A stretch of DNA of 64,000 bases, from NCBI RefSeq assembly GCF_017833295.1, contig NZ_JAFIBW010000001.1, positions 2,928,001 through 2,992,000 of the forward strand, read 5' to 3'. Numbering within the stretch: the first letter of the stretch is position 1; every line of letters starts with the position of its first letter. Under the pieces are notes generated by a model. The model was given only the letters and a program-made list of their open reading frames with translations. It was not told the origin of the DNA and ran no database searches. The position numbers and the translations under genes were made by a program. Below are positions 24,676-34,360 of this stretch, piece after piece. The stretch comes from Methylobacterium sp. PvR107. Lineage in GTDB: Bacteria; Pseudomonadota; Alphaproteobacteria; Rhizobiales; Beijerinckiaceae.

Positions 24676-25404
24676 ATGCGCATCGGGACGTGGAACGTCG
24701 AGTACGCGGCTACCCGTGAGAAGAATGTTCGACGCCTTGCCCTGCTTGAGGAACAGGACTGCGACGTGTGGGTACTCACGGAAACCCACGACGACCTCGA
24801 CCTGTCGATGCAGCATGCGGCTGTCCGCAGCGCGCAGCGTCCGACTGGACGGAACGGCGGCCGCTGGGTGACGATCTGGACTCGCTTTCCGATCGTAAGA
24901 ACCATCCCGCTGATTGATCCACGGCGCACTGTTGCCGCCCTAATCGGTGCTCCGACTGGCCCGCTGCTCGTCTACGGCACGGTGATGCCATGGGCGAGCG
25001 ACCGTGGCGACAACACGTCTGACGAGCCCGTTAGGAACTGGTCCGAGCACCACCGGATCGTTGTCCAACAGGGTGAGGAATGGGCTGATCTGCGCTGCCA
25101 GTATCCGAACATCGACCTGTGCGTCGCGGGCGATCTCAACATGAACCTCGGCGGTCCGCACTACTACGGCACCACACAGGGCCGCCGCCTACTACGCGCG
25201 GCTATGGCCGAATCCGATCTGTTCTGCGCCACTGCGACGGAGCGCATCCCGCCCGGCGCCCTGTCGCACCCACCCATCGATCACGTACTACTGCCAATGG
25301 TGTGGGAAAGTCGCTCAACAGTTGCAAGCACCTGGGAGGGGCGCGTCGGAACAGGACCTCGCCTGAGCGATCACAGCGGTTTGGCCGTGGCAGTCACGCT
25401 GTAG
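24676..25404 (+). CDS. Endonuclease/exonuclease/phosphatase (EEP) family protein
   Basis: 242 aa. All EEP signature positions are visible: N7 and E9 in GTWNVEY, E36 in LTETHDD, D153-x-N155 in GDLNMN, and the terminal D232-H233 in LSDHSGL. Members are metal-dependent DNases, RNases or phosphatases of the DNase I fold. No signal peptide, so cytoplasmic. The ATG at 24676 places the first motif at the N-terminus as usual. Context among restriction genes suggests nucleic-acid cleavage, not lipid signalling. Confidence 0.7.
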   Translation: MRIGTWNVEYAATREKNVRRLALLEEQDCDVWVLTETHDDLDLSMQHAAVRSAQRPTGRNGGRWVTIWTRFPIVRTIPLIDPRRTVAALIGAPTGPLLVYGTVMPWASDRGDNTSDEPVRNWSEHHRIVVQQGEEWADLRCQYPNIDLCVAGDLNMNLGGPHYYGTTQGRRLLRAAMAESDLFCATATERIPPGALSHPPIDHVLLPMVWESRSTVASTWEGRVGTGPRLSDHSGLAVAVTL

Positions 25405-25413
25405 ATCGTGCAC

Positions 25414-25514
25414 CAAAGGGCGCGGCCATGTTGCTCCTCTGGCTGGCCTGTCCTGACGCCGCGCCGATTGCGCAGGATCTGGACGAGTGCGGGTTGACGG
25501 CGCGCCGTGTCCAT
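25414..25514 (-). pseudogene. Truncated paralog of the 75-aa protein at 21375-21602
   Basis: MDTARRQPALVQILRNRRGV closely matches the start of the gene at 21602, then the similarity is lost at the end of the EEP gene. The ATG overlaps the stop of the upstream gene (TGATG), showing the original translational coupling. Confidence 0.5.
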
Positions 25515-26710
25515 CAGGCGGCCACCTCGGCCTCGAATGCTTCCAGCAGTTCATCGGCTTCGTCGACGGCTTGCGGGTGCAGGGCGTCTTCGAGGGCGGC
25601 GTAGCGATAGATGCCCAGGAGATTAGCGAGGCTTTTCGAATATGGTCCACCGATCGCCGGCCCGGGGATGATCGCGCCCAGGGCTTGCAGGCGCATCAGG
25701 ACATCACGAAGGGCTTCCTTAGACGGACGCCTATTTTTGGCGCCGCTGACTTCGGAGACCGTCCAGCGGCCGTCGGAGATCGGCGTGAGCGACGCCGCGA
25801 AGACCATCTCGGATCCGTCTTCCGTCCGATGGGTCACCTCGACGACAACAAGTAGCCCGAGGGCGACTTCGCCGATCTTCGTCGCCGCACAATTGCGCAG
25901 CTTGGTGCCAATCTCGCGGTAATCCGCAGCGGTCCGAAGCGGCCTGACGCCTTCAGCCGCAGGGATTGGCGTCGGCAGTCGATCCGCACTGTCGAGGGCC
26001 TTCTTGGCGAATGCTTCCAGGACACCGAGGCTCTTGAACGACTGCCGCATTGCCGTAACGAGTGATCGCTCGTCCACCGAGGTGTGGGAATCCCGGATGA
26101 GCCTGATCATCGAGTTCGCCGCTTCAACCCGTTGCGGCGTCCCGGTGACGGCGAGGATCTCAGGCCAGAGCAGCAGCGGATCCAGCGTCGTGGCCGCGTC
26201 GATGGTGCTCGACTTCAACTTTTCGCAGTACCGCAGCGCCTGCGCCCTTCGACTGTTTCGCTGGCCGACGAGGATGTCGAACAGACGACGGTACGTGGCC
26301 GGGTCATTGAACGGCTGGAACCCGGGCTCATCAGCGCGCGTCTCCTGGACTTTCGCGAGCGCTCGCAGGAACCCAGTGGGTACGTTGTCGGGATCAAGGT
26401 CATAGGCGGCCCCGATAATCTGACGGGCACGTCTCAGGCGGAGCGCGAGCCCGATGCCTTCGGCGCCATCCACTTGGATGTCGAGCCGCTTTAGGAAGGC
26501 ACCGGGCACATCAAGATCGACGGCGGCGAGTAGGACGAACGCAGCCTGCCTCGTGAGCACGCCCGCGAACGTCAGGTCGGCGACGAGGCCACGAGCACCG
26601 CTCCGATCAAGCCGGGCGAGTGCTGCCAGCGGCCAACCGGTGATCGGCACTGATGTGCGGTCGGGATCGGTGTCGTGATCAATGCGGCTGTCATCGAGGT
26701 GAACGGCCAT
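25514..26710 (-). CDS. Hypothetical protein, weakly PcfJ-like
   Basis: 398 aa from ATG 26710, preceded by GGAGCG. The N-terminal 200 residues are helical; the segment at about 265-345 (YREIGTKLRNCAATKIGEVA, LGLLVVVEV, DGRWTVSEVSGAKNRRPSKE) has the L-x-N-C followed by beta strands seen in PcfJ-like proteins of plasmids. It is followed, with stop-start overlap, by the truncated small gene. Role unknown; plasmid or mobile-element maintenance is a guess. Confidence 0.5.
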   Translation of the reverse strand: MAVHLDDSRIDHDTDPDRTSVPITGWPLAALARLDRSGARGLVADLTFAGVLTRQAAFVLLAAVDLDVPGAFLKRLDIQVDGAEGIGLALRLRRARQIIGAAYDLDPDNVPTGFLRALAKVQETRADEPGFQPFNDPATYRRLFDILVGQRNSRRAQALRYCEKLKSSTIDAATTLDPLLLWPEILAVTGTPQRVEAANSMIRLIRDSHTSVDERSLVTAMRQSFKSLGVLEAFAKKALDSADRLPTPIPAAEGVRPLRTAADYREIGTKLRNCAATKIGEVALGLLVVVEVTHRTEDGSEMVFAASLTPISDGRWTVSEVSGAKNRRPSKEALRDVLMRLQALGAIIPGPAIGGPYSKSLANLLGIYRYAALEDALHPQAVDEADELLEAFEAEVAA

Positions 26711-26929
26711 GACACGCTCCATGGAGAGCGTCGCCGTGGTCACCGCAGGTAGCGCCTGCGTACCCGTCTCGACGGTTGTGTTTGCTGCTTAATATATAGC
26801 ACTGATCTGAGAAACGGCTACATCTTACAGTGAGATAGCTGCTGCCGAGCCCCTTCGGGCTCTCCATTGTTCATCGAACCGAGCCGAATTTTGGCTTGTA
26901 CAAAGCCGGCGGCGTGTTCTGATGGGTGG

Positions 26930-27238
26930 ATGGGCATACGTTCACCAACCTCGTCTGACGTGGATGGCGCGGCGATCTTAAGTGGGATTTGGTCCCGGAA
27001 TGCTCTTCGGCGTGAGGCGAGATTGCCGCTCTGGCCGGTTCGAGAGACGTTCGAGCGCGAACTGAGGGCAGCGCGCTGGCAAGCCCACATCGGAGCGAAC
27101 TACGAAGCGACTCGAACTCGGGTACTCGGTGAGCTTCGGGCTCGTCATGGAGAAGGCTTCGGGCTCTCGGCGGGTGGACGCTGGGTCATCGAGGCTTTGA
27201 CCTCGCAGGCGTTGCGCGCTTCGTTCCGGCCACTGTGA
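26930..27238 (+). CDS. Hypothetical 102-aa protein
   Basis: Starts MGIRSPTSSDVDGA. Coding appearance rests on GC3 and a helical middle (FERELRAARWQAHIGANYEA, RTRVLGELRARHGEG). No domain known. It is divergent from the PcfJ-like gene. Confidence 0.4.
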   Translation: MGIRSPTSSDVDGAAILSGIWSRNALRREARLPLWPVRETFERELRAARWQAHIGANYEATRTRVLGELRARHGEGFGLSAGGRWVIEALTSQALRASFRPL

Positions 27239-27329
27239 AACGCTGTCCTGGCTTAGCGACCAGCGCCGCACGTCATGCGTGGGGATGCCAGCTTGTCCTT
27301 CGACGCGGCGTTGTGGAAGAAGCGGACCT

Positions 27330-28169
27330 ATGGCCAAGATCGAGCCTCTGCCCGCATGGTCGCTTCTAGCTCGGTCTAGCGTGACCGAACTTCTCGCACG
27401 ACCGGACGGCGGTCCACCCTCGGTGATCCGGCTCGGTTTGGGCCTCGATGCGATCAGCACTTCCAAGATGCCGTTGCTGGTGACGCTGAGGCTCATGCTC
27501 GTTCGAGCCCAGGCGACCGGCGGGCTGACGCTGACCGCCACCCATGCCGTATCCCGCGCCGATACGCGTGCCCTGTTCGATGCGCTCGACTGGCCGGACT
27601 ACGACAAGGCCCAGGTGCTGGCAGCCAACAAGGTACTTAACGAGGCCGACGTAATGCCGGTCGAGACCACCCGCCTCATCGCGCAGGCGGCAAAGTTCCT
27701 CCGCCGTCGCGAACGCAAGCTGCTCACGACGAAGGTCGGGAAAGATTTGGCGGTAGAGAACCATGCCCTCGAACTCTTCCAGCGGCTGTTCGCTCTGGTG
27801 TTCTGGCGGATCGACCTCGGCTCGCTTGACCGCGTGCCGATCGACCGCTGGCCACAGGATCACGTCGGGCTCGTGCTCTGGTGCTTGTCGGTCGCAGCGC
27901 GCGAGTGGAGCAGCATCGGAGGCCTGCTGCCGGTCTGCACGGTGATCGATGCGGCGGCGGAAGCGGCCGCACCTGACTTTCTAGCCTTCGCGTTCGAATG
28001 CCGGATCCTGCGGCCACTCACGTGGTTCGGCCTCCTGGAGACACGCCGGGTCGGCGAGCCGGGATCGTTTTCGTGGCGCTATGTGCGCGAGTACCGCACG
28101 ACCTCGCTGTTCGACCGGGCGCTCACATTCGAGGTCGAAATCGCGCAGCCGAGCGGACTGAGGCACTGA
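27330..28169 (+). CDS. Conserved hypothetical protein of plasmid type
   Basis: 279 aa from ATG 27330. The segment TGGLTLTATHAVSRADTRAL, then FDALDWPDYDKAQV, KVLNEADV and LTTKVGKDLA followed by FALVFWRIDL is a pattern I recall from large families in Hyphomicrobiales plasmids and islands, often near SEC-C or pRiA4b ORF-3 genes. No catalytic residues can be assigned. It is convergent with the small gene at 28180. Confidence 0.5.
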   Translation: MAKIEPLPAWSLLARSSVTELLARPDGGPPSVIRLGLGLDAISTSKMPLLVTLRLMLVRAQATGGLTLTATHAVSRADTRALFDALDWPDYDKAQVLAANKVLNEADVMPVETTRLIAQAAKFLRRRERKLLTTKVGKDLAVENHALELFQRLFALVFWRIDLGSLDRVPIDRWPQDHVGLVLWCLSVAAREWSSIGGLLPVCTVIDAAAEAAAPDFLAFAFECRILRPLTWFGLLETRRVGEPGSFSWRYVREYRTTSLFDRALTFEVEIAQPSGLRH

Positions 28170-28179
28170 AAGTTGGCGT

Positions 28180-28395
28180 TCAAGCCGTGCACGTCTCGGC
28201 GCATGGACCGTCACTTGCGGCACGCATCGCGATTGCGGCCTCGACCACCGCGATATCGTCTTCCAGTATGGTCCGCAGGCGCACGAGCACATCGCGCTGG
28301 TGCTGATGAAGTGCCGGCGTCGCGAGTCGCTCGTCGATCGCGTTGAGCAGATCGAAAGTGTCCGCTTCCGACATCACCCACGGCTGGCGCCGCAT
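28180..28395 (-). CDS. Small hypothetical protein
   Basis: 71 aa from ATG 28395, preceded by AGGAGA at good spacing. Helical (EADTFDLLNAIDERLATPAL, LEDDIAVVEAAIAM). It lies 147 bases after recD2 on the same strand and may be co-transcribed with it. Function unknown. Confidence 0.45.
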   Translation of the reverse strand: MRRQPWVMSEADTFDLLNAIDERLATPALHQHQRDVLVRLRTILEDDIAVVEAAIAMRAASDGPCAETCTA

Positions 28396-28542
28396 CGCCA
28401 ATCTCCTGCTTAGCTCACGACGGCGAGGAGATGAGGTAGTCGATCTAGGCGCGCAAGGGCGACGAATTGAAGTTCGTGTCGATGCCGAAGCTAGCCAGGA
28501 CCGAGAGCGAGCGCCATGCTCCCTCCGCTTCGAGGCGCCCGG

Positions 28543-30774
28543 TCAGGCGGGCGAGGCGTGCCGATCAGCGCGGTCCGCCTTTCGAACCAGCCACTCGGCA
28601 AGCTTGGTGTACCGCCTTCGCGAACCACCGCGTACAGCCATGCCGATCGCCTTGCGCTGACCGATCAGCACCACCAGCCGCTTGCCTCGCGTCACTCCCG
28701 TGTAGAGGAGGTTGCGCGCCAGCATCGTAAAGTGCTGGGTCACGATCGGGATCACCACCGCCGGGTACTCGGAGCCCTGGCTCTTGTGGATGGTGGTCGC
28801 GAACGCGGGCACCAGCGTGTCGAGTTCGCCAAACGGGTAGATCACCTCCCGGCCATCGAAATTCACGATGAGCGCGCCTTCCTCGTCGTCGATGCGCGCT
28901 ACCATGCCGAGATCGCCGTTGAAGACCTCCCGATCGTAGTCGTTCTGCGTTTCCATCACCCTGTCGCCGGGCGCGAACCGCCACCCGAACCGCTCGACCT
29001 GTTGGGGTGGGTTCGGATTGAGCACGGACTGGAGTTCGTGGTTGAGGTTGCGCGCGCCGAGCGAGCCGCGCTGCATCGGGGTGAGCACCTGCACGTCTTT
29101 GACGGGATCGAGCCCGAACGAGCGCGGGATACGGCGGGTCACGACTTCGATCAGTTTGGCCACCCCGACCTCCGGATCGTCGATCTCGATCAAGTAGAAG
29201 TCGGCCTTCTCGCCCGACTGAGGTCGCTCGGGCATCTGTCCGGCGTTGATGCGGTGGGCATTGACGACGATCCGGCTCTCGGCAGCCTGCCGGAACACCT
29301 CTGTCAGCCGCGCCACGGGCACGGCGCCGGAGGCGATCACGTCGGCAAGCACCTGCCCCGGTCCGACCGAGGGAAGCTGATCGACATCGCCGACCAACAG
29401 CAGCCCCGCGTGCTCCGGCACTGCCTTGGTCAAGGCGTTCATCAGCGGCACGTCGATCATCGAGCACTCGTCGAGAACGAGCAGGTCGCAGGCCAGCGGA
29501 CTCTCCTCATTGCGCGAGAAGCCGCCGTGCTTGGGGTCGATCTCCAAGAGGCGGTGGATCGTCTTGGCCTCCAAGCCGGTCTGCTCGGTCATGCGCTTGG
29601 CCGCCCGGCCGGTGGGCGCGGCGAGCAGCACCCGCACGCCCTTGGCGCCCAGGATGCGCAGTAGGCTGTCGAGGGTCGAGGTCTTGCCCACGCCCGGGCC
29701 GCCGGTCATCACGCCGAGCTTGGAGGCCAGCAAAACCTGGATCGCTTCCGCCTGGGACGGCGAGAGCGTCTTACCCGTCTTGGCCTCGACCCACGGCCGC
29801 GCCTTGTCGAAGGCGATGGTGGGCCAGGGCGGCGATCCGGAAGTACGTCCCAGCAGGCGCTCCGCGATGCCGCGTTCGGCTGCATGAAGCCCGCGAAGGA
29901 AGACGCAGTCTTCGCCATTCACCGTGTCTGCGATCACGTCCTCGGCGCGGGCGAGTTCCTCGACAATTGCAGACCGGATCAGCGCGGGCTCGACCTCCAA
30001 CAGCTTCTGCGCCAACGTCGCCAGCCGCTCGATCGGCAAGGCGCAGTGACCTTCGTCGGTGGCCGTCTGCAATGCGAATGAGACGCCCGCCCGGAGCCGC
30101 TGGGGTGCCTCCTTCGTCAATCCGAGCTTCATCGCGATGGCGTCTGCCGTCTTGAAGCCGATGCCGCGGATGTCCCGGGCCAGCCGATAGGGGTCCTCGG
30201 TCATCACCCGGATCGCGTCATGCTGGTAGGTTTTGAAGATTCGCACCGCCCGAGCCGTCCCGACGCCGTGGGCGTGAAGAAACAGCATGATCTCGCGCAC
30301 GGCCTTCTGCTCGGCCCAGCCGGAGACAATACGTGCGGCGCGCTTCGGTCCGATGCCGCCCACCTCGGTCAAGCGGTCCGGCTCGGCCTCGATAATCTCG
30401 AAGGTGCCCTCGCCGAAGAGCGCGACAATCCGCTTGGCCATGGCGGGTCCGATGCCGCGCATGTAGCCGGAAGCCAAATACTTCTCGATGCCGTCCACCC
30501 CGGTGGGTGGGGTGACCTTCAGCGTGTCGGCCTTGAACTGGAGCCCGTGCTGTCGATCGGTGAACCAGATCCCGGTCGCCGTGATCCACTCGCCCGCGCC
30601 GATCGCAGGAGCGTGGCCGATGACAGGCACGAGGTCGCGCTTGCCCCGCGCCTGGACCTTAAGCACGCAGAAGCCCGTCTCGGCGTTGTGGAAGGTGACG
30701 CGCTCGATCGTCCCGGCGAGGGCCTCGACGGGCTGGCCTCGTTCAGACTCCTGAGATCTGGTTCGCTGCCCCAC
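28543..30774 (-). CDS. recD2: RecD2-like ATP-dependent DNA helicase
   Basis: 743 aa, normal for RecD2. The N-terminal OB-like part is followed by helix-hairpin-helix segments (RGIGPAMAKRIVALFG, VGGIGPKRAARIVSG), then SF1B helicase motifs: Walker A GGPGVGKT (358-365), Walker B DECS (435-438), GDVDQLPS (462-469) and the C-terminal TIHKSQGSEY and YTGVTRGKR motifs. It unwinds DNA 5' to 3', usually in repair. Located on the island, divergent from hsdR, it is probably an accessory copy that supports the element's replication or defence. Confidence 0.85.
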   Translation of the reverse strand: MGQRTRSQESERGQPVEALAGTIERVTFHNAETGFCVLKVQARGKRDLVPVIGHAPAIGAGEWITATGIWFTDRQHGLQFKADTLKVTPPTGVDGIEKYLASGYMRGIGPAMAKRIVALFGEGTFEIIEAEPDRLTEVGGIGPKRAARIVSGWAEQKAVREIMLFLHAHGVGTARAVRIFKTYQHDAIRVMTEDPYRLARDIRGIGFKTADAIAMKLGLTKEAPQRLRAGVSFALQTATDEGHCALPIERLATLAQKLLEVEPALIRSAIVEELARAEDVIADTVNGEDCVFLRGLHAAERGIAERLLGRTSGSPPWPTIAFDKARPWVEAKTGKTLSPSQAEAIQVLLASKLGVMTGGPGVGKTSTLDSLLRILGAKGVRVLLAAPTGRAAKRMTEQTGLEAKTIHRLLEIDPKHGGFSRNEESPLACDLLVLDECSMIDVPLMNALTKAVPEHAGLLLVGDVDQLPSVGPGQVLADVIASGAVPVARLTEVFRQAAESRIVVNAHRINAGQMPERPQSGEKADFYLIEIDDPEVGVAKLIEVVTRRIPRSFGLDPVKDVQVLTPMQRGSLGARNLNHELQSVLNPNPPQQVERFGWRFAPGDRVMETQNDYDREVFNGDLGMVARIDDEEGALIVNFDGREVIYPFGELDTLVPAFATTIHKSQGSEYPAVVIPIVTQHFTMLARNLLYTGVTRGKRLVVLIGQRKAIGMAVRGGSRRRYTKLAEWLVRKADRADRHASPA

Positions 30775-30961
30775 GCCCGGTCCCGTTTCGCGTCCCCAGC
30801 CGTTCGATGACCCTCTGCATAGCGACAGCAGTGAGGCAATTCGACCGTTACAGAGAAGCCTCGCCGGACCTCCAAAAGCCCCGAGCGAGCCAACTACACG
30901 TTGAGCATGCTGGACCCCAACCCTACGGTGCGGCGAGGATCATGAACGGCGTCGGGGCTCG

Positions 30962-33900
30962 ATGGCCAGCACCGCCAATTTCGGCTTCATGGGCGGGTAC
31001 GGGCAGAACCTTGAGGCGCTGCCCGCGCTCGCGGAGAGTTATTTCCGGACGGATCCCTCAACGGCCCTGATCAAGCTGCGGCAGTTCGCCGAACTCCTCG
31101 CCAAGGAGGTCGCCGCCCGCCAAGGCTTCTACCAGCCCGAGCGTCGCGACAGCTTCGAGACGATCCTGTCGCGCCTGTCCTACGAGCGGGTCTTGCCCCG
31201 CGAGACGGCGGACCTTTTCCACGGCCTACGCAAGCTCGGCAACGAGGCCGCCCACGAGGCTAAAGGCACACACGCCGAGGCGCTCTCGGGGCTGAAGTTT
31301 GCCCGTCAGATCGCGATCTGGTTCCACCGAACCTATGGCAAGCAGCCCGACTTCAGGCCCGGTCCGTTTCTACCGCCGCCGCCGCCGGTCGATGCCTCGG
31401 CGACCTTGCGCGAGGAGATCGCCGCGCTTCGGCTGAGCCTCGCCAACAGCGAGGGGATGGCCGAAGCAGCGCGGCTGCTCGCTGAGCAGGAAGCGCGAGA
31501 GCGGGAGAGCCTGTCCGAGCGCCTGCGTCGTGAGAGCGAGGACCGCGCGATCTGGGAGGCGCTCGCCCAGGAGGGCGAGATCGAGAAGGCCGCGTTGGCC
31601 TCCAGACTCGCGGCCCTTCAGGCACAGGCGGAGAGGACACCGGTCGCCGCCCTCCAGGCTCTCGTCACATCCGGCGAGAAGGCGGCCGAGAAGATCGACC
31701 TCGACGAGGCTGACACCCGTGCGCTGATCGACAGGCAACTACGGGACAACGGCTGGGAGGCCGACACGCGAGTATTGCGCTGGAGCGAGGGCGCCCGACC
31801 ACTCAAAGGCCGCAACATGGCCATCGCCGAGTGGCCTGTTGCCAAGGGGCGTGCCGACTACGCGCTGTTCGTCGGCCTTACCCTCGTGGGGGTAGTCGAG
31901 GCGAAGCGCAAGAACATCAGTGTGTCGAGCGCCATCGATCAGGCGGAGCGTTACGCTCGCGACATCCAAGAGATCAGCGGGATCACGTTCGCCGAGGGCG
32001 CACCCTGGCAGGATGGACCTCACGCCTACCGCGTGCCCTTCGTGTTCGCCGCAAACGGTCGCGTGTACCTCCGGCAGATCGAGACGCAGAGCGGCGTGTG
32101 GTTCCGCGACGTTCGCCGCTCCACCAACCTGCGCCGCGCGCTCGTGGACTGGCCGACGCCAGACGGCTTGCTGGATAAGCTGAGCGTCGATGTCGAGGCG
32201 GCGACCCAGGCGCTCAAGGACCAGCCGATGACGTTTGGCTTCCCGTTGCGCGACTACCAGAAGGCCGCCGTCGCCGCGGTCGAGGAGAACCTGGAGGCGG
32301 GCCGCCGCACGATGCTGGTGGCGATGGCGACCGGCTCGGGCAAGACCAAGCTCGCCATCGCGCTGCTCTACCGCCTGCTGTCCACCAAGCGCTTTCGCCG
32401 CGTCTGCTTTGTCGTGGACCGTTCGGCACTGGGCGACCAGACCGAAGGCGAGTTCTCGACGACCAAGGTCGTCACCGGCAAAACCTTCGCCGATATCTTC
32501 GGCCTCAAGGGTCTCCGGGATGTGGTGCCGGACGCCGAGACGCGGCTGCACATCTGCACGATCCAGGGGCTGGTGAAGCGGGTCCTCCTCACCGACGACC
32601 CGGCGCAGGCCCCCGCCATCGACCAGTACGACCTGATCGTCGTGGACGAGTGCCATCGCGGCTACCTGCTCGACCGTGAACTCTCCGACGCCGAGTTGAG
32701 CTTCCGCGACGAGGCCGACTACGTCTCGAAGTACCGACGCGTGCTCGACTACTTCGATGCGGTGAAGGTCGGCCTGACCGCTACACCCGCCTTGCACACC
32801 ACCGAGATCTTCGGCGAGCCGATCTTCACCTACTCGTATCGCGACGCGGTGATCGACGGCCATCTCAACGACCACGAGCCGCCGGTCCGGATCGAGACCG
32901 AGTTGGCGCGCTACGGCATCGAGTTCGCCCAGTCCGACCAGTTGGAGTTCTTCAATCCCCAGACGGGTGAGATCGACCTCGCGCACGCGCCCGACGCCCT
33001 GCGCTTCGAGGTCGAGCAGTTCAACAAGCGGGTGGTCACCGAGAACTTCAACAAGGTCGTGGCCGAGGAACTCGCGCGGCACATCGATCCGAGCCTGCCG
33101 GGGAAGACCCTGATCTTCGCCGCCTCGAACGACCACGCCGACATCGTGGTGAAGCAGGTCAAAGATGCTTTCCAGGCCGCCTACGGCGAGATCGACGACT
33201 CCGCGGTGAAGAAGATCACCGGCAAGGTGGACAAGGTCGGCGACCTGATCCGTGCCTTCCGGAATGACGCCAACCCGAAGATCGCCGTCACGGTAGATCT
33301 CCTGACCACCGGCATCGACGTGCCGTCGATCACCAACCTCGTGTTCTTGCGGCGGGTGAACTCCCGGATCCTCTACGAGCAGATGATCGGCCGGGCGACG
33401 CGGTTGTGCCCGGACATCGGCAAGGACGTGTTCCGGATCTTCGACGCGGTGGATCTCTACCCCCATCTCCAGAAGATCACCGACATGAAGCCGATCGTGG
33501 TCTCGCCCTCGATCGGGTTCGAGCAACTGGTCGCGGAACTCGCCTCTGCCGACGATGAGCGGCAGCGTGAGACCGTGCGGGCGCAGTTGGTGGTCAAGCT
33601 GCGGCGTCGGCTCAAGACCATGTCCGAGGAGGTGCGCAGACGCTTCGAGGCGGTCGCGGGCGAGACACCCGAGGCGACGTTGGCGCGATTGCACACGGCG
33701 CCCGGCGAGGACCTCGTCACCTGGGTGCGCGCGCATCAGGCCATCGGAGCGGTGCTCGATGCGTCCAGAGGCGACGGTGAGCCCGACCGCAAGCCGATCT
33801 CCCACCACCCGGATGCGGTGATCAGCGTGACGCGCGGCTACGGGACGGCCGAGAAGCCCGAGGACTTCCTCGACGGGTTCGCCACTTTCGTGAACGAGAA

Positions 33901-34360
33901 CGTCAACACCCTCGCGGCCTTGAAGGTGGTGGTGCAGCGTCCGCGCGATCTCACCCGTGCGCAGCTACGCGAACTCCGTGCTGAACTCGACCGCGCAGGC
34001 TTCCCCGAGGCGACGCTCAAGCGCGCCTGGAAAGACGCGAAGAACGAGGACATCGCCGCATCGATCATCGGGTACGTCCGCCAAGCCGCACTGGGTGATC
34101 CGCTCCTGCCCTACGAGGAGCGCGTCGCCGCCGCGATGAAGCGGATCATGGCGCGCCAGCCCTGGACGGATCCCCAGCGTGGGTGGTTGAAACGCATCGG
34201 CGAGCAGATCGTGCGTGAGGTCGTCGTCGATCGCGAGGCGCTCGACCGCGAGCCCTTCCGGGCAGACGGCGGCTACAACCGCCTCAACAAGATTTTCAGC
34301 GGCGGCGTGGAGACGCTCCTCGCCGACGTGAACGAGGAACTCTGGAAGCAGGCAGGCTAA
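30962..34360 (+). CDS. hsdR: Type I restriction enzyme, R (endonuclease/translocase) subunit
   Basis: 1132 aa. Residues 1-130 are a DUF4145-like N-terminal domain; a coiled segment follows; the PD-(D/E)xK nuclease is at about 290-320 (D299 in GRADYALF, E313-x-K315 in VVEAKRKN); SF2 translocase motifs follow, with Walker A in ATGSGKT (about 456-462), DECH at about 562 and GLTATP. The C-terminus resembles the EcoEI R C-domain. It cuts DNA distant from unmethylated HsdS targets. The stop overlaps the hsdM start (TAATG). Confidence 0.9.
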   Translation: MASTANFGFMGGYGQNLEALPALAESYFRTDPSTALIKLRQFAELLAKEVAARQGFYQPERRDSFETILSRLSYERVLPRETADLFHGLRKLGNEAAHEAKGTHAEALSGLKFARQIAIWFHRTYGKQPDFRPGPFLPPPPPVDASATLREEIAALRLSLANSEGMAEAARLLAEQEARERESLSERLRRESEDRAIWEALAQEGEIEKAALASRLAALQAQAERTPVAALQALVTSGEKAAEKIDLDEADTRALIDRQLRDNGWEADTRVLRWSEGARPLKGRNMAIAEWPVAKGRADYALFVGLTLVGVVEAKRKNISVSSAIDQAERYARDIQEISGITFAEGAPWQDGPHAYRVPFVFAANGRVYLRQIETQSGVWFRDVRRSTNLRRALVDWPTPDGLLDKLSVDVEAATQALKDQPMTFGFPLRDYQKAAVAAVEENLEAGRRTMLVAMATGSGKTKLAIALLYRLLSTKRFRRVCFVVDRSALGDQTEGEFSTTKVVTGKTFADIFGLKGLRDVVPDAETRLHICTIQGLVKRVLLTDDPAQAPAIDQYDLIVVDECHRGYLLDRELSDAELSFRDEADYVSKYRRVLDYFDAVKVGLTATPALHTTEIFGEPIFTYSYRDAVIDGHLNDHEPPVRIETELARYGIEFAQSDQLEFFNPQTGEIDLAHAPDALRFEVEQFNKRVVTENFNKVVAEELARHIDPSLPGKTLIFAASNDHADIVVKQVKDAFQAAYGEIDDSAVKKITGKVDKVGDLIRAFRNDANPKIAVTVDLLTTGIDVPSITNLVFLRRVNSRILYEQMIGRATRLCPDIGKDVFRIFDAVDLYPHLQKITDMKPIVVSPSIGFEQLVAELASADDERQRETVRAQLVVKLRRRLKTMSEEVRRRFEAVAGETPEATLARLHTAPGEDLVTWVRAHQAIGAVLDASRGDGEPDRKPISHHPDAVISVTRGYGTAEKPEDFLDGFATFVNENVNTLAALKVVVQRPRDLTRAQLRELRAELDRAGFPEATLKRAWKDAKNEDIAASIIGYVRQAALGDPLLPYEERVAAAMKRIMARQPWTDPQRGWLKRIGEQIVREVVVDREALDREPFRADGGYNRLNKIFSGGVETLLADVNEELWKQAG

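Noticed and set aside
28516..29664. Plus-strand ORF over recD2
   Set aside because: Antisense shadow of a gene with clear helicase motifs; its composition is His/Arg/Gly-rich with no recognisable domain.
31739..33808. Minus-strand ORF of 689 codons over hsdR
   Set aside because: Shadow frame of hsdR. All motifs belong to the plus strand.
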